In this document: piece after piece, positions 16,566 to 24,971 of the stretch
Position numbering within the stretch: the stretch's first letter is position 1
How the letters are laid out: each line of letters starts with the position of its first letter
DNA from: Methanoregula sp. UBA64
Lineage (GTDB): Archaea; Halobacteriota; Methanomicrobia; Methanomicrobiales; Methanospirillaceae
NCBI RefSeq assembly: GCF_002502735.1
Contig: NZ_DAQC01000001.1
Location: 1,061,212-1,125,211, forward strand
Direction of reading: 5' to 3'
DNA: 64,000 nucleotides
Program-made: the position numbers and the translations under genes
The notes under the pieces: model-generated
Databases searched by the model: none
The model's input: only the letters and a program-made list of their open reading frames with translations
What the model was told of the DNA's origin: nothing

Positions 16566-16684
16566 TAGAATCCCCGCACATAAAACAGATACGTGTCAGA
16601 ATCGCGTGCAAAACCATCAGTACGGGACGTATATCGCCCGGACAATGCCAAGTAATAAATAACCAGAACTTAAAAATAGCTGTA

Positions 16685-16990
16685 ATGATTGGTGGCATTT
16701 GCCCGACGTGTGGACTTCCTAGGGAATTATGTATCTGCGAGGAGGTAGCAAAGGAACAGCAGCGGATCAATGTAAAAGTGAACAAACGCCGGTACGGGAA
16801 AGAAGTGACCGTGATAGATGGTCTTGACCCTACCGATATTGATCTCGAAGACTTATCCAAATTCATGAAAGGGAAACTCGCCTGCGGTGGCACGGTAAAA
16901 GGCAATTCCATTGAATTGCAGGGCAATCACCGCGAGCGGGTAAAAGAGCTCCTCTCTCTCAAGGGATACAGCACGGAAAATATCTCTTAA
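16685..16990 (+). CDS. Translation initiation factor SUI1 (aIF-1)
   Basis: A 101-residue SUI1/eIF1 protein that helps choose start codons on the 30S subunit. The N-terminus carries Cys-Pro-Thr-Cys and Cys-Ile-Cys pairs (residues 6-9 and 16-18) typical of archaeal forms, then the SUI1 core with K-R-R-Y-G-K-E-V-T-V-I-D-G and L-A-C-G-G-T-V-K-G-N-S-I-E-L-Q-G-N. A TATA-like CTTAAAAATAG ends only about 7 bases before the ATG; an AT-rich AATAAATAA further upstream (about 16652-16660) is better placed. Monocistronic. Confidence 0.93.
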   Translation: MIGGICPTCGLPRELCICEEVAKEQQRINVKVNKRRYGKEVTVIDGLDPTDIDLEDLSKFMKGKLACGGTVKGNSIELQGNHRERVKELLSLKGYSTENIS

Positions 16991-17129
16991 AAAATCTTTT
17001 TTCGTTTTTCATTCAGCCCTGTGCGCCGGATACTTTCAGGTTTTCGTCCGGTTCGCTGCCCGTACGGTTCAGGCAGTCAGTATCTCTCAAAAAAGGGGTC
17101 CTGACCGATCCGGTACCGCACCGAACCGA

Positions 17130-18179
17130 TCAGATGAAGAACCGGAACACAAACCAGGAGATGACGAGCATGATCGCGGAATACTTCAGACCGGCAATAA
17201 CCCGTCCCTCGCCCATCTGCCCGGCACAGAGGCCCGAGAAGAATCCCTGGATCATTGCTGCGTGACAGAACAACCGTTTGTACGCCGGAAGATCGATCCG
17301 GGCCATGAACTTGCTGCTCGCCCCCGTTGCCTGTGCCGCTGCCCCGGCCGTAGCCATCGTACTTAAGAACGTGCTCACGAGGATGGCAATGACAAACATG
17401 AACACCGCCCATGAGACAAGGACGATGATTACGTAGATCAGCATATTGTTGCGGCGTTCCTGGGCAAGGTTCACGGTTTCGAAGGTATCGTTTGCCGCTG
17501 CACGCAGCACCTCGCTGATATCGCCCCCGGCCTTGCTTGCCTTGGCAATGAGATCGACGCTCCGGTCGGCAAGGGGGGTGCCAAGGTTCCGCCCGAACCG
17601 GTACATGGCCTCGACAAACCCGACCCCCCATGACATCTCGTTGTCCAGTTTCCGGATATGGGGGGTGAGGGCGCCATACTCTGCATTGGCTACCAGGTGA
17701 ACGGCATTCGGGAGGGTCATGCCGGAATCGTTCATTCCTGCAAGATCCCGGAAGAAGTTCGGGAGCGCTTCCTCAAGGTTCTTTTTCCGGCTCTGCTCCC
17801 GGAAATCCAGGATCGCTACCGGAACAATCGAGATGAGGATGGCAAGAACGGCAAAGTCATCGATCATCGTCGAGGTAAAGAGGACCCTGATGCCGTACAC
17901 CTGCACCATGGAGAGAAAGCCCCCGAAAAAGACGATCAGGGACAGGGGAAGACAGACCACGAGGATGTTCTCCGGTTTTTCCGTGAGCACCCGGACCGGG
18001 TGTCTAAGGAACCTGCCAAACCCTTCCCGGCTTTTCCGTTCGGCATCCAGCCTGCCGGAGATGGTGGTGAGCTCGTCTTCCTCCGTATCCGCGTTCTTCT
18101 TATAGTGGGGATCTTCGGGAAGAGGGGAGCGTTCCTTTTTTTGCCCGAACAATCCTGTGAAGGTATCCTTGATCGCCAT
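17130..18179 (-). CDS. Type II/IV secretion membrane protein (TadC/FlaJ-like), copy 1
   Basis: A 349-residue integral membrane protein of the type II secretion F family, the inner-membrane platform of pili and archaella. The N-terminal about 70 residues are charged and cytoplasmic; two helices near residues 75-115 precede the cytoplasmic helical domain (F-R-D-L-A-G-M-N-D-S-G-M-T-L-P), and further helices lie near 240-270 and at the C-terminus. It lies one base after the second F-family gene and is the last gene of the operon. Specific pilus or archaellum identity is not shown; no prepilin gene is adjacent. Confidence 0.85.
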   Translation of the reverse strand: MAIKDTFTGLFGQKKERSPLPEDPHYKKNADTEEDELTTISGRLDAERKSREGFGRFLRHPVRVLTEKPENILVVCLPLSLIVFFGGFLSMVQVYGIRVLFTSTMIDDFAVLAILISIVPVAILDFREQSRKKNLEEALPNFFRDLAGMNDSGMTLPNAVHLVANAEYGALTPHIRKLDNEMSWGVGFVEAMYRFGRNLGTPLADRSVDLIAKASKAGGDISEVLRAAANDTFETVNLAQERRNNMLIYVIIVLVSWAVFMFVIAILVSTFLSTMATAGAAAQATGASSKFMARIDLPAYKRLFCHAAMIQGFFSGLCAGQMGEGRVIAGLKYSAIMLVISWFVFRFFI

Positions 18180-18180
18180 A

Positions 18181-19104
18181 TCAGGTCTCCGGGGTCATGG
18201 AACTGATCATGATAATGAACATCGACGTGCCAAAGGGGATCATCAGGTAGATGACCACATAGAGAAAGATCGGCTTGGAATCCCCCCCGATGACGGACAT
18301 AATGGACTGGAGGATGATCAAAAACAGGGTTCCCGCCACCATTGCAGTGACATAGGATTCGGCAATGAGCGCCAGGGTATCGAGGAACATCTTCTGGGAC
18401 TGCCGGTTCTCCAGCGCGTACTGGTTTGCCTTGGTGCGGAAATATTCCGTAAGGTTTCCTCCGCTCGATATGCTGGCCATGGCACCCTGTAAGAACTCCT
18501 TCATCCGGTGGGAAGGGGTGCTTGCGGAGACTATCCTGAGCGCATCGATAAGATCCCTCCCGAAGATATCGATCTCGCGGGCTACATACCGGGCTTCGGC
18601 TGCGCTTTCCCCGTAGATCGGGCTGTCGCCCAGCAGGCGGAAGATCTCCGCCGGGGTGATCCCGGCCGTGGACATGGAGGTGATATAGTTGATGGCGTAC
18701 GGGAGGGTTGCGTCGATATTCCTGCGCCGGTTCCCTGCCACCATGGAAGGATAGGCCAAAAAAACCACGTAGGTCATTCCCCCGAACACAAGGAGGGAAA
18801 AGACTACGACAAAGAACGTCCCGAGGATGAGGCCGTACTGGTTGAGGAAGAGCATCACGGACGGCACTTCGCCCTTGTAGTGGATGAGGTTGGGGAGTTT
18901 TAAGACCCAGGTAAGGAGGCCAAGACAGATGGCGGAGACCAGTCCTACGATAACGGAACTGACAATGGCAGTCGAAGTATAGACTTCAAACGGGGTCCTG
19001 AGCCGGGCAGAGAGCAGATCGTTTCTGAGCTGGGCATAATCTCCCCTCCGGGCCTTCATCCGCATCCCGAGAAGGTTGAAGCAGAACCGTTCGAAACTAT
19101 TCAT
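18181..19104 (-). CDS. Type II/IV secretion membrane protein (TadB-like), copy 2
   Basis: A 307-residue paralogue of the preceding F-family protein, with helices near residues 45-65, 85-115, 225-255 and 270-300 and the F-family cytoplasmic repeat (I-T-S-M-S-T-A-G-I-T-P-A-E-I-F). The two together match the paired TadB/TadC arrangement of archaeal type IV pilus clusters. Its start overlaps the ATPase gene by eight bases, so ATPase, platform 1 and platform 2 are translated in sequence. Confidence 0.85.
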   Translation of the reverse strand: MNSFERFCFNLLGMRMKARRGDYAQLRNDLLSARLRTPFEVYTSTAIVSSVIVGLVSAICLGLLTWVLKLPNLIHYKGEVPSVMLFLNQYGLILGTFFVVVFSLLVFGGMTYVVFLAYPSMVAGNRRRNIDATLPYAINYITSMSTAGITPAEIFRLLGDSPIYGESAAEARYVAREIDIFGRDLIDALRIVSASTPSHRMKEFLQGAMASISSGGNLTEYFRTKANQYALENRQSQKMFLDTLALIAESYVTAMVAGTLFLIILQSIMSVIGGDSKPIFLYVVIYLMIPFGTSMFIIMISSMTPET

Positions 19105-21418
19105 ACAGCTCCGCTCTCACCCGTTCGATAACTACTTCCGGTTCCCGGTAATACGAGATTAAGATCTTTGCCACATCCTTGTAGTGACGGATCTTCTTGA
19201 TCCGCATCCACTCAAGGACCTCCTGCCGGCGCTTGAGTTCCTCCCGCATCCGGTTCTCGTTCCAGCCCCGGGCCTCCATGATCTCCTCGAGGATATAGGA
19301 CTTCCCGGAATAGGCGATCTCGTCTGTTGCCGACTTCCAGCGGAAGACCTCGTTTGTGATCAGTTCGTTTGTCCGGGGATCGATATCGAGGATCTCGACG
19401 ATCTGCTTGTTCCGGCGGATCCGTTTGCCCCCCATCCGGGCCTGTACCTGGATACAGACGATATCGAGCGCAGAGAGCATGTTCCGCGGGACATCCATGG
19501 GGGGGTTCTCGATACGGTGCACGACGCTTGCGACCGAGTCCGCATGGATGGTCGAGTACGTAACATGGCCGGTGCTCATCGCCTGGAAGAGCGTCTGGCA
19601 CTCCTTGCCGCGGACTTCACCCACGATAATGTATTCGGGGCGCTGACGCATGGCGGCACGCAGGAGCTCGTACATGTTGATCTCCCCGCGTCCCGAGGTA
19701 TCGAACGAGTCCCGGGTCACGCTCGGGATCCAGTTGGGATGGGGGAGCTTTACTTCCCTCGTATCTTCGAGGCTGACAATCTTTGCCATCGGCGGGATAA
19801 AGAGCGAGATCGCGTTTAAGGACGTGGTCTTCCCCGAAGCGGTTCCCCCGGCAAAGATGGCAGATTTCCCGTTCTCGACCGCCAGCCAGATATAGGCGAG
19901 GGAGAGCGGGGCAAACGTGTGCCATTCGATGAGATCGGTCGGGGTGATCGGTTCGTCCTTGAACTTACGGATCGTAAAGGTCGAGCCATGGGCGGTGACC
20001 TCCTGCCCGAGGGTCATCTGGATACGCGATCCGTCGGTCATGGTAGCATCGAGGATGGGTTCGGCAATGGAGATGTACTTCCCTGCACGCTGGGCAAGTT
20101 TTGTGACAAACGAATCGAGTTCCACGGCATTATGGTACATCAGCGTGGTCTTCATGGATTCGTAACTGGAATGGAACGCAAAGATGGGCGTATCCACACC
20201 GTCGCACGAGATATCCTCGATATATTTGTCGTGCATGATTGCATCGATCAGGCCGTCGCCCAAAAACTCCTTGTGCATGTTATAGAGGATCTTCTCGCGC
20301 TGGACGGGGCTGAGCCTGATGCCGTAGTCAGAGAGGATATCGTCGACGGTTGCCCGGAGCTTGTTCTGTGCCTCTCCTTTTGTGATATCCTTCGTGTTGA
20401 TATCCAGGGTTTCAAAGAGCCGTTCCTTGAGCTCGGAGAGGAGCTCTTTTTCCGGTTCGGACAGGACCGGCTCGATCACCTGGTAGGTGTATTCATGGGT
20501 TGCATGATCGTAGATCACCCGCACGTAGGCATACGGTTCGTTGACCGGGTACATCTCCATCTCTTCGATGCCGGGTCCCGGTTCAAAGCTCAGATCCACA
20601 AGCGGCCCGTGGACGGATGCCTTGTACTCTTCGGGAATGGCATGTATAGCGCTAAAAAGGGACGACAGGCCGGATTTTTTCGCCGGTTCCTTTGGAAGGG
20701 CGTCAGGGTCCGGTGCAAACTCAGTTTCGAGATCCTTGAAACCCGCCGTAGAGAATTCGCGCTTCCAGATCTCGGCCAGCTCCGGGGGAAGGGAGACGGT
20801 TCCGGTCTTTTCAAAGGCGTTGAATCCGCCGTGAAGTTTAATCTCATCGATCTGGAACGTGGCGCCTTTGGGGAGGATAAGACCGGAAATTTCGGTGATC
20901 TGATCGACAGATATCACCCGGTCGCCGGCTTCCGGTTCCGCCGTTGAAGAATCGGAACCCTCCTCTTTTACGGAGACCTTTCTCTTCTTAAAAAAGGACG
21001 CAGCCCCATGGGTACGGGGGTCTTCATCAAGGATTTCAACGACAGGTTCTGCCGCCGTACCGGTGTCCTCTGGAGGAGGGGGGGTCTTCTCTTCCTTTTG
21101 GAGGGGCGCCGGCTGTGGCGCAGCCCCTGATTGCGCGAGAAACTTTCCCAGCACGGCCCGTACATCCCTGCCTTTGAGGTCCTGACCCGGAAGGTGCGGT
21201 TCCTCATCCGGGAGATCTTCAAAAAGGGCATCGTCTTCCGAAAGCCCGGTCTCCGTATCTGCCGGGGGAATACCGAAGTGAGTTCCCGACGGGGATGCCG
21301 GATTCTCTTTGGGGGGGCTGACTTCGCGGATCTTTTTTAAGAGGGCGCCAATATCGGTCTCTTTTTCTTCATCGTCTGATGTCAACCCGACCATCCTCCC
21401 CGTGACAAAACGCGGCAC
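19097..21418 (-). CDS. Secretion/pilus assembly ATPase (GspE/TadA family) with long N-terminal tail
   Basis: A 773-residue type II/IV secretion ATPase. Walker A G-G-T-A-S-G-K-T-T-S is at about residues 522-531, the Asp-box and Walker B region I-I-V-G-E-V-R-G-K-E at about 595-604, and the His-box T-H-A-D-type S-T-I-H-A-D at about 620. The first about 170 residues are proline- and acid-rich, with P-P-P/E-E repeats, and look disordered, unlike the roughly 500-residue archaeal norm. It energises assembly of a pilus-like fibre. It is the first gene of a three-gene operon. Confidence 0.9.
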   Translation of the reverse strand: MPRFVTGRMVGLTSDDEEKETDIGALLKKIREVSPPKENPASPSGTHFGIPPADTETGLSEDDALFEDLPDEEPHLPGQDLKGRDVRAVLGKFLAQSGAAPQPAPLQKEEKTPPPPEDTGTAAEPVVEILDEDPRTHGAASFFKKRKVSVKEEGSDSSTAEPEAGDRVISVDQITEISGLILPKGATFQIDEIKLHGGFNAFEKTGTVSLPPELAEIWKREFSTAGFKDLETEFAPDPDALPKEPAKKSGLSSLFSAIHAIPEEYKASVHGPLVDLSFEPGPGIEEMEMYPVNEPYAYVRVIYDHATHEYTYQVIEPVLSEPEKELLSELKERLFETLDINTKDITKGEAQNKLRATVDDILSDYGIRLSPVQREKILYNMHKEFLGDGLIDAIMHDKYIEDISCDGVDTPIFAFHSSYESMKTTLMYHNAVELDSFVTKLAQRAGKYISIAEPILDATMTDGSRIQMTLGQEVTAHGSTFTIRKFKDEPITPTDLIEWHTFAPLSLAYIWLAVENGKSAIFAGGTASGKTTSLNAISLFIPPMAKIVSLEDTREVKLPHPNWIPSVTRDSFDTSGRGEINMYELLRAAMRQRPEYIIVGEVRGKECQTLFQAMSTGHVTYSTIHADSVASVVHRIENPPMDVPRNMLSALDIVCIQVQARMGGKRIRRNKQIVEILDIDPRTNELITNEVFRWKSATDEIAYSGKSYILEEIMEARGWNENRMREELKRRQEVLEWMRIKKIRHYKDVAKILISYYREPEVVIERVRAELYE

Positions 21419-21527
21419 CCCTGCATTTAAAAATCCTATTTATCTCTGACTATATCTATCCTCTGGATTACAACCGTCAGGTCAGTACCGCGGATACGGT
21501 TCCCCCGCAGGGTCATACGGCTTCTTC

Positions 21528-22259
21528 CTATTCGCTCTGGAGGCTCCGGATCGCCACCCGCAAGAGCCCCAGCTGGACATCGGCCCGGGCAATGACACAG
21601 AGAGAGAGATCGCCGCAGGGGGCAATGATCACTTTCTTCTCGGCAGTTTCAAGGATCAGCTGTTCGGCCGGGCCGAAGTCCATATCTGCGGCGATCCGCG
21701 ATCCTGCCCTGATGAAATCTTCTGCAAGTGCGGCGACATGCTCGAAATCCGCCTCGCCTCGCGACAGAACGGGAAATCCTTCATAAAATGCCGAAACTGC
21801 AATGACCCCGGGCTGCGAGGCAATCTTTGCAAGCAGCGCTTCGTTAAGGGGGGAGAGGGGGGAGGGCAACTGCCGGGCAGAATCGCTTCCTTTCTCTTCG
21901 GGTACGGTAGTCCCCCGCTCATATTCGGGATCTATCAGCAGGCCGCCCTGCGCACATAATGCCCGTGCCTCGGCAAAGTCCCCGGACCCATATGCCCTCA
22001 GGATAATGTTCTGCCGGATACCTTCCTCTTCGGTATCAACATCCCCCAGCACGTATTGCGCCGCAGGTTTTCCTTTCCAGGTACCCTGCCGGTTCGTGTA
22101 GTACGCAGCGATCAGTTCCCCGGTTCTCGCGAGAAGGAATCCCCGCCCCTTGTCGGAATCGATCTCGATGGCACCGGTAAAAACCTTCAGTTCCTGGATC
22201 ATCCCTTCTTTGTGGGGAGGGGTAAGAACCCGTCCCCCGGTACCTGCGGGTAACTTCAT
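21528..22259 (-). CDS. Unknown N-terminal domain fused to a roadblock-like domain
   Basis: A 243-residue protein in two parts. Residues 1-about 105 (K-L-P-x-G-T start, then G-A-I-E-I and A-R-T-G-E-L-I-A-A-Y-Y) resemble the start of the protein at 22829-23458 and bacterial DUF2226/DUF4388-like effector modules. Residues about 140-243 (L-L-A-K-I-A-S-Q-P-G-V-I-A-V, F-P-V-L-S-R-G) have the pattern of a roadblock/LC7 fold, which dimerises and regulates small GTPases or motors. It is followed closely by the separate roadblock gene on the same strand, and sits next to the secretion operon. Family is by eye; moderate confidence. Confidence 0.6.
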   Translation of the reverse strand: MKLPAGTGGRVLTPPHKEGMIQELKVFTGAIEIDSDKGRGFLLARTGELIAAYYTNRQGTWKGKPAAQYVLGDVDTEEEGIRQNIILRAYGSGDFAEARALCAQGGLLIDPEYERGTTVPEEKGSDSARQLPSPLSPLNEALLAKIASQPGVIAVSAFYEGFPVLSRGEADFEHVAALAEDFIRAGSRIAADMDFGPAEQLILETAEKKVIIAPCGDLSLCVIARADVQLGLLRVAIRSLQSE

Positions 22260-22283
22260 AATACCGGGGCAGTAAGAAAACGG

Positions 22284-22631
22284 TTACAGCGCTGCAATGA
22301 TGCGTTCCTTGTTCTTCTTGAGTTCGTAGCGAATCCGGCCAATATTTGCCGTTGTGTCCGCAACAAGGGCGATCAGTTCGTCCGCGGACAGGGGGGCAAG
22401 CAGTATCGGACCTTTCTCCAGTTCGACGAGCATCTGGGAAAGTTCGCCTTTCCCCAGGGTATTTCCCATGGCTTCGGAGGTCCCAAGACCCGTTGACGCC
22501 ATGGCACCCAGTGCCTCTATGTCCACTTTGCCGGAGACAGCACTTTCAATAACAAACCCGTCCCGTCCCACGACAACGGCAGCGGATACCCCCTCCACTC
22601 TCAAAAACTCCTCTAACAACGGTTTGAGCAT
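22284..22631 (-). CDS. Roadblock/LC7 domain protein
   Basis: A 115-residue, single-domain roadblock/LC7 protein. The family pattern is visible as L-R-V-E-G-V-S-A-A-V-V-V-G-R-D-G-F-V-I-E-S (first helix and strand), the central L-G-T-S-E-A-M-G helix and G-P-I-L-L-A-P-L then L-I-A-L-V-A-D-T-T-A-N-I-G. Bacterial MglB and eukaryotic roadblock proteins of this fold control polarity GTPases; no MglA-like GTPase is seen here. It lies 24 bases upstream of the fused gene and is probably its operon leader. A TATA box at 22682-22694 drives it. Confidence 0.8.
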   Translation of the reverse strand: MLKPLLEEFLRVEGVSAAVVVGRDGFVIESAVSGKVDIEALGAMASTGLGTSEAMGNTLGKGELSQMLVELEKGPILLAPLSADELIALVADTTANIGRIRYELKKNKERIIAAL

Positions 22632-22681
22632 ATCTTCACCACAGATAAATGACTCATTCTTGCTTTTTCTTATTAAACATT

Positions 22682-22694
22682 GGTTTTATAAACG
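22682..22694 (-). promoter_or_regulatory. Promoter of the roadblock operon (22631 leftward)
   Basis: The minus strand reads CGTTTATAAAACC, a strong archaeal TATA box about 50 bases before the roadblock ATG. Confidence 0.65.
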
Positions 22695-22795
22695 ACAACG
22701 CAGGAACGGGCCTGAAAACCCCGGGTTACCCCGAAACGGCAGGTCTCAGGTATCGTTACGCGGTCAATGGGGATCTGTCGCATATCCATAAAGAA

Positions 22796-22806
22796 AGTAT
22801 ATAGTT
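22796..22806 (+). promoter_or_regulatory. Promoter of the 22829 gene
   Basis: AGTATATAGTT lies about 23-33 bases before the ATG at 22829, so the transcript would be nearly leaderless; it also supports that start over an in-frame start at 22805. Confidence 0.65.
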
Positions 22807-22828
22807 GCCCGGGAACATTAGAGGGAAT

Positions 22829-23458
22829 ATGCAACTTCCCCGCGGAACATTCCGGGAGATCAAAAAGAACCGGAAAACCGGAGATGTTCTCAGAGAACTG
22901 CAACACGACCGGTTTTCCGGGATCTGCTGTATTTCCTGCCATGATGAAGTCTGCACGCTGGTGATACGGGCAGGAGACTGCATCCTTGCCGAATACGGCA
23001 CAGGCAAAGGGGATGCAGCGCTCGATACTATCCTGCATTCTTTTGGAGATGAGGATGTCGATGCAGCCCTTTCCTCGTTTGACGAGGTACAGATCCGGTT
23101 GTCCCTCGAATTCAATACCGCAGAGCAGGTACGGCTCGCCGGGCACCGGGCTTCCCAGGCACGCTCCTCATCACCCGGTAAACACCATACCGTCCTGCCG
23201 GAACATCGTCCCGAAAAAGTGCATCAAACACCTGCCGGCCAAAATAAACCATCAGATCCGCAATCAGCGATCCGGACAGCCCGTGCAGGGCAGGGAGATT
23301 ATGAGGGCAGTTCCAGCCTGCATGCAGGATCGGGGGATGATGAAGACCTCTTCGATTCCATGAATATTGAAGAAGTGACCGGCAAACTCAGGGCAGAATG
23401 TAAAACTTTAGTGAAAAACCTGGACCTTGAACACCTGATGGAACGGGATTCAAAGTGA
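22829..23458 (+). CDS. Unknown-family protein with effector-like N-terminus
   Basis: A 209-residue protein. It begins M-Q-L-P-R-G-T, as the 22259 gene begins M-K-L-P-A-G-T, and both continue with a strand and helix module that includes Cys-Ile-Ser-Cys here and A-G-D-C-I-L-A-E-Y. After about residue 110 the chain is polar, proline- and serine-rich, and probably flexible, ending in a short helix L-R-A-E-C-K-T-L-V-K-N-L. No function can be assigned. The ATG at 22829 is chosen over 22805 because a TATA box sits at the leaderless distance. The probable roadblock gene follows within seven bases if its start is 23465. Confidence 0.6.
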   Translation: MQLPRGTFREIKKNRKTGDVLRELQHDRFSGICCISCHDEVCTLVIRAGDCILAEYGTGKGDAALDTILHSFGDEDVDAALSSFDEVQIRLSLEFNTAEQVRLAGHRASQARSSSPGKHHTVLPEHRPEKVHQTPAGQNKPSDPQSAIRTARAGQGDYEGSSSLHAGSGDDEDLFDSMNIEEVTGKLRAECKTLVKNLDLEHLMERDSK

Positions 23459-23579
23459 CGGGGGATGCCGTATTTCCCTGATTTTTGGTATTGACAACGG
23501 TATCCTCTGCCTTGCCGGGGGAATCGTACTTGCCGGAGGAACAGCTGCGGCTCTTCTTTGGATCAGATCCCGGGCTGCA

Positions 23580-24041
23580 GTGCGAGAAAAAAAACTGTAC
23601 AACCCACCTGAACCCTCCCATGAAGCGCCCACGGCCCGGCAGATTCAGGCACCGCTACAGGATCCCCCCGGAACTCCGCGAATCGCATCTTCCCCTGCTG
23701 CCGGTAACGAGGACCAGAATGTTCTCAAAGGTGCGACCAGTCTTTCCCAGAGCCTGAGTGCACTTGCAACAAAGTACTCTCTCGATGAGGTTACGCTTGC
23801 AACAGCAGACGGGCTCCCGATCGCATCTTCCGTCGGGTCCCCGCGGGAAGAGGAGATCGCCCGGTATTGTGGCATCCACCGGGATTCTTCCGGAAGACTA
23901 CCCGGGGGGATCGGGATGTACGATGTGGAGCACAGGGGATCGTCACTTGTCCTGATAGTAAAAATTCCCAAGAACAGTACTCCTGCCCCGGGACAGGCGC
24001 TCGTGCATGAGACAAAAGCTATTTTAAACTGGTGGATGTAA
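23580..24041 (+). CDS. Roadblock-like protein with unclear N-terminus
   Basis: A 153-residue product from a GTG at 23580. The last about 95 residues (S-L-S-Q-S-L-S-A-L-A, V-T-L-A-T-A-D-G-L-P-I-A-S-S, then S-S-L-V-L-I-V-K-I-P) match a roadblock/LC7 fold. The frame stays open back to about 23459 and encodes a hydrophobic stretch (I-F-G-I-D-N-G-I-L-C-L-A-G-G-I-V-L-A-G-G) with no ATG, GTG or TTG. An ATG at 23465 is one base out of frame; removing one base from the CCC at 23476-23478 would join it. The real protein probably has an N-terminal membrane anchor, disturbed by a true or sequencing frameshift. Confidence 0.6.
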   Translation: MREKKLYNPPEPSHEAPTARQIQAPLQDPPGTPRIASSPAAGNEDQNVLKGATSLSQSLSALATKYSLDEVTLATADGLPIASSVGSPREEEIARYCGIHRDSSGRLPGGIGMYDVEHRGSSLVLIVKIPKNSTPAPGQALVHETKAILNWWM

Positions 24042-24078
24042 CACGGATATGAAAGATACGAATACCATAGTTCATCTA

Positions 24079-24090
24079 CCTTTATATCGG
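24079..24090 (+). promoter_or_regulatory. Promoter of the MinD-like gene
   Basis: CCTTTATATCGG carries a TATA box about 35 bases before the ATG at 24123, at a normal distance for a short leader. Confidence 0.6.
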
Positions 24091-24122
24091 AGCTAATTAT
24101 CGTCCAGGCTGACAGGTGTTTG

Positions 24123-24920
24123 ATGGTCAGGGTTTACACAATCGCATCCGGGAAAGGCGGTACCGGGAAGACCACCGTTTCTGTCAATCTGGGGACCATG
24201 CTTGCCCAGCTAGGGAAAGAGACGTACCTGATGGATGCGGACATCGGTATGGCAAACGTAGGATTGATCCTCGGGCTCCAGGACGCCCCGGTCACCCTGC
24301 ACGAAGTCCTTGCCGGGAAAAATACCATCGATGAGGGGATCTACAACGGGCCGGCCGGGCTCAAGGTCATCCCGAGCGGGATCTCCCTCCAGGGATTCCA
24401 GCAGGCCGATCCGGACAAGATACGCGATGTCCTTTCAGAGATTGTCAAACGGTGCGACTATTTATTAATCGACGCACCTGCGGGCATCAGCAAGGACGGC
24501 GTAGTCCCCCTCGCTGTTGCCGACGAGGTGATCCTTGTCGTTAACCCGGAGTTATCTTCAATTGTGGATGCCTTAAAGACCAAGATCCTCACGGAAGTGG
24601 TTGGGGGACATGTCCTTGGGACGATTGTCAACCGGGTAGATGCAGAAACAAGCGAAGCGGTCTCCGCGAAAATGGAGAAAGTCCTCGGGGTAAAAGTCAT
24701 CGGGATCATACCGGAGGACCCCAACGTGAGAAAGGCGGCTGCAGGGCGTTCCCCCATTGTAACCAGGTACCCTGACTCCGCCGCCTCGAAAGCCATAAAG
24801 AAGATCGCCTCGGAACTTATCGGGGTAGCGTATAAAGACGATACGCCCCCGGCAAAAGGCCGCGGGGGATTTATCGAACGGTTCTCAAACGCCCTCTTTA
24901 AAAAGAAAGCAAAAAACTGA
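24123..24920 (+). CDS. MinD/ParA-family ATPase
   Basis: A 265-residue P-loop ATPase of the deviant-Walker MinD/ParA group. The signature K-G-G-T-G-K-T-T is at residues 11-18, switch region D-A-D-I-G-M-A-N-V-G-L-I-L-G at about 38-51 and D-A-P-A-G-I at about 118-123. It ends in an amphipathic-looking basic helix F-S-N-A-L-F-K-K-K-A-K-N, which could bind membrane as in MinD. Such proteins position pili, chemosensory arrays or division machinery. Its neighbours (roadblock proteins and pilus ATPase) suggest placing of the secretion machine, by inference. The ATG at 24123 is preferred to TTG 24120. Confidence 0.85.
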   Translation: MVRVYTIASGKGGTGKTTVSVNLGTMLAQLGKETYLMDADIGMANVGLILGLQDAPVTLHEVLAGKNTIDEGIYNGPAGLKVIPSGISLQGFQQADPDKIRDVLSEIVKRCDYLLIDAPAGISKDGVVPLAVADEVILVVNPELSSIVDALKTKILTEVVGGHVLGTIVNRVDAETSEAVSAKMEKVLGVKVIGIIPEDPNVRKAAAGRSPIVTRYPDSAASKAIKKIASELIGVAYKDDTPPAKGRGGFIERFSNALFKKKAKN

Positions 24921-24971
24921 TTGTATCGTTTTTTATCAGCAGGAGAACCGGCCGTATACGATGGGCAGAAC

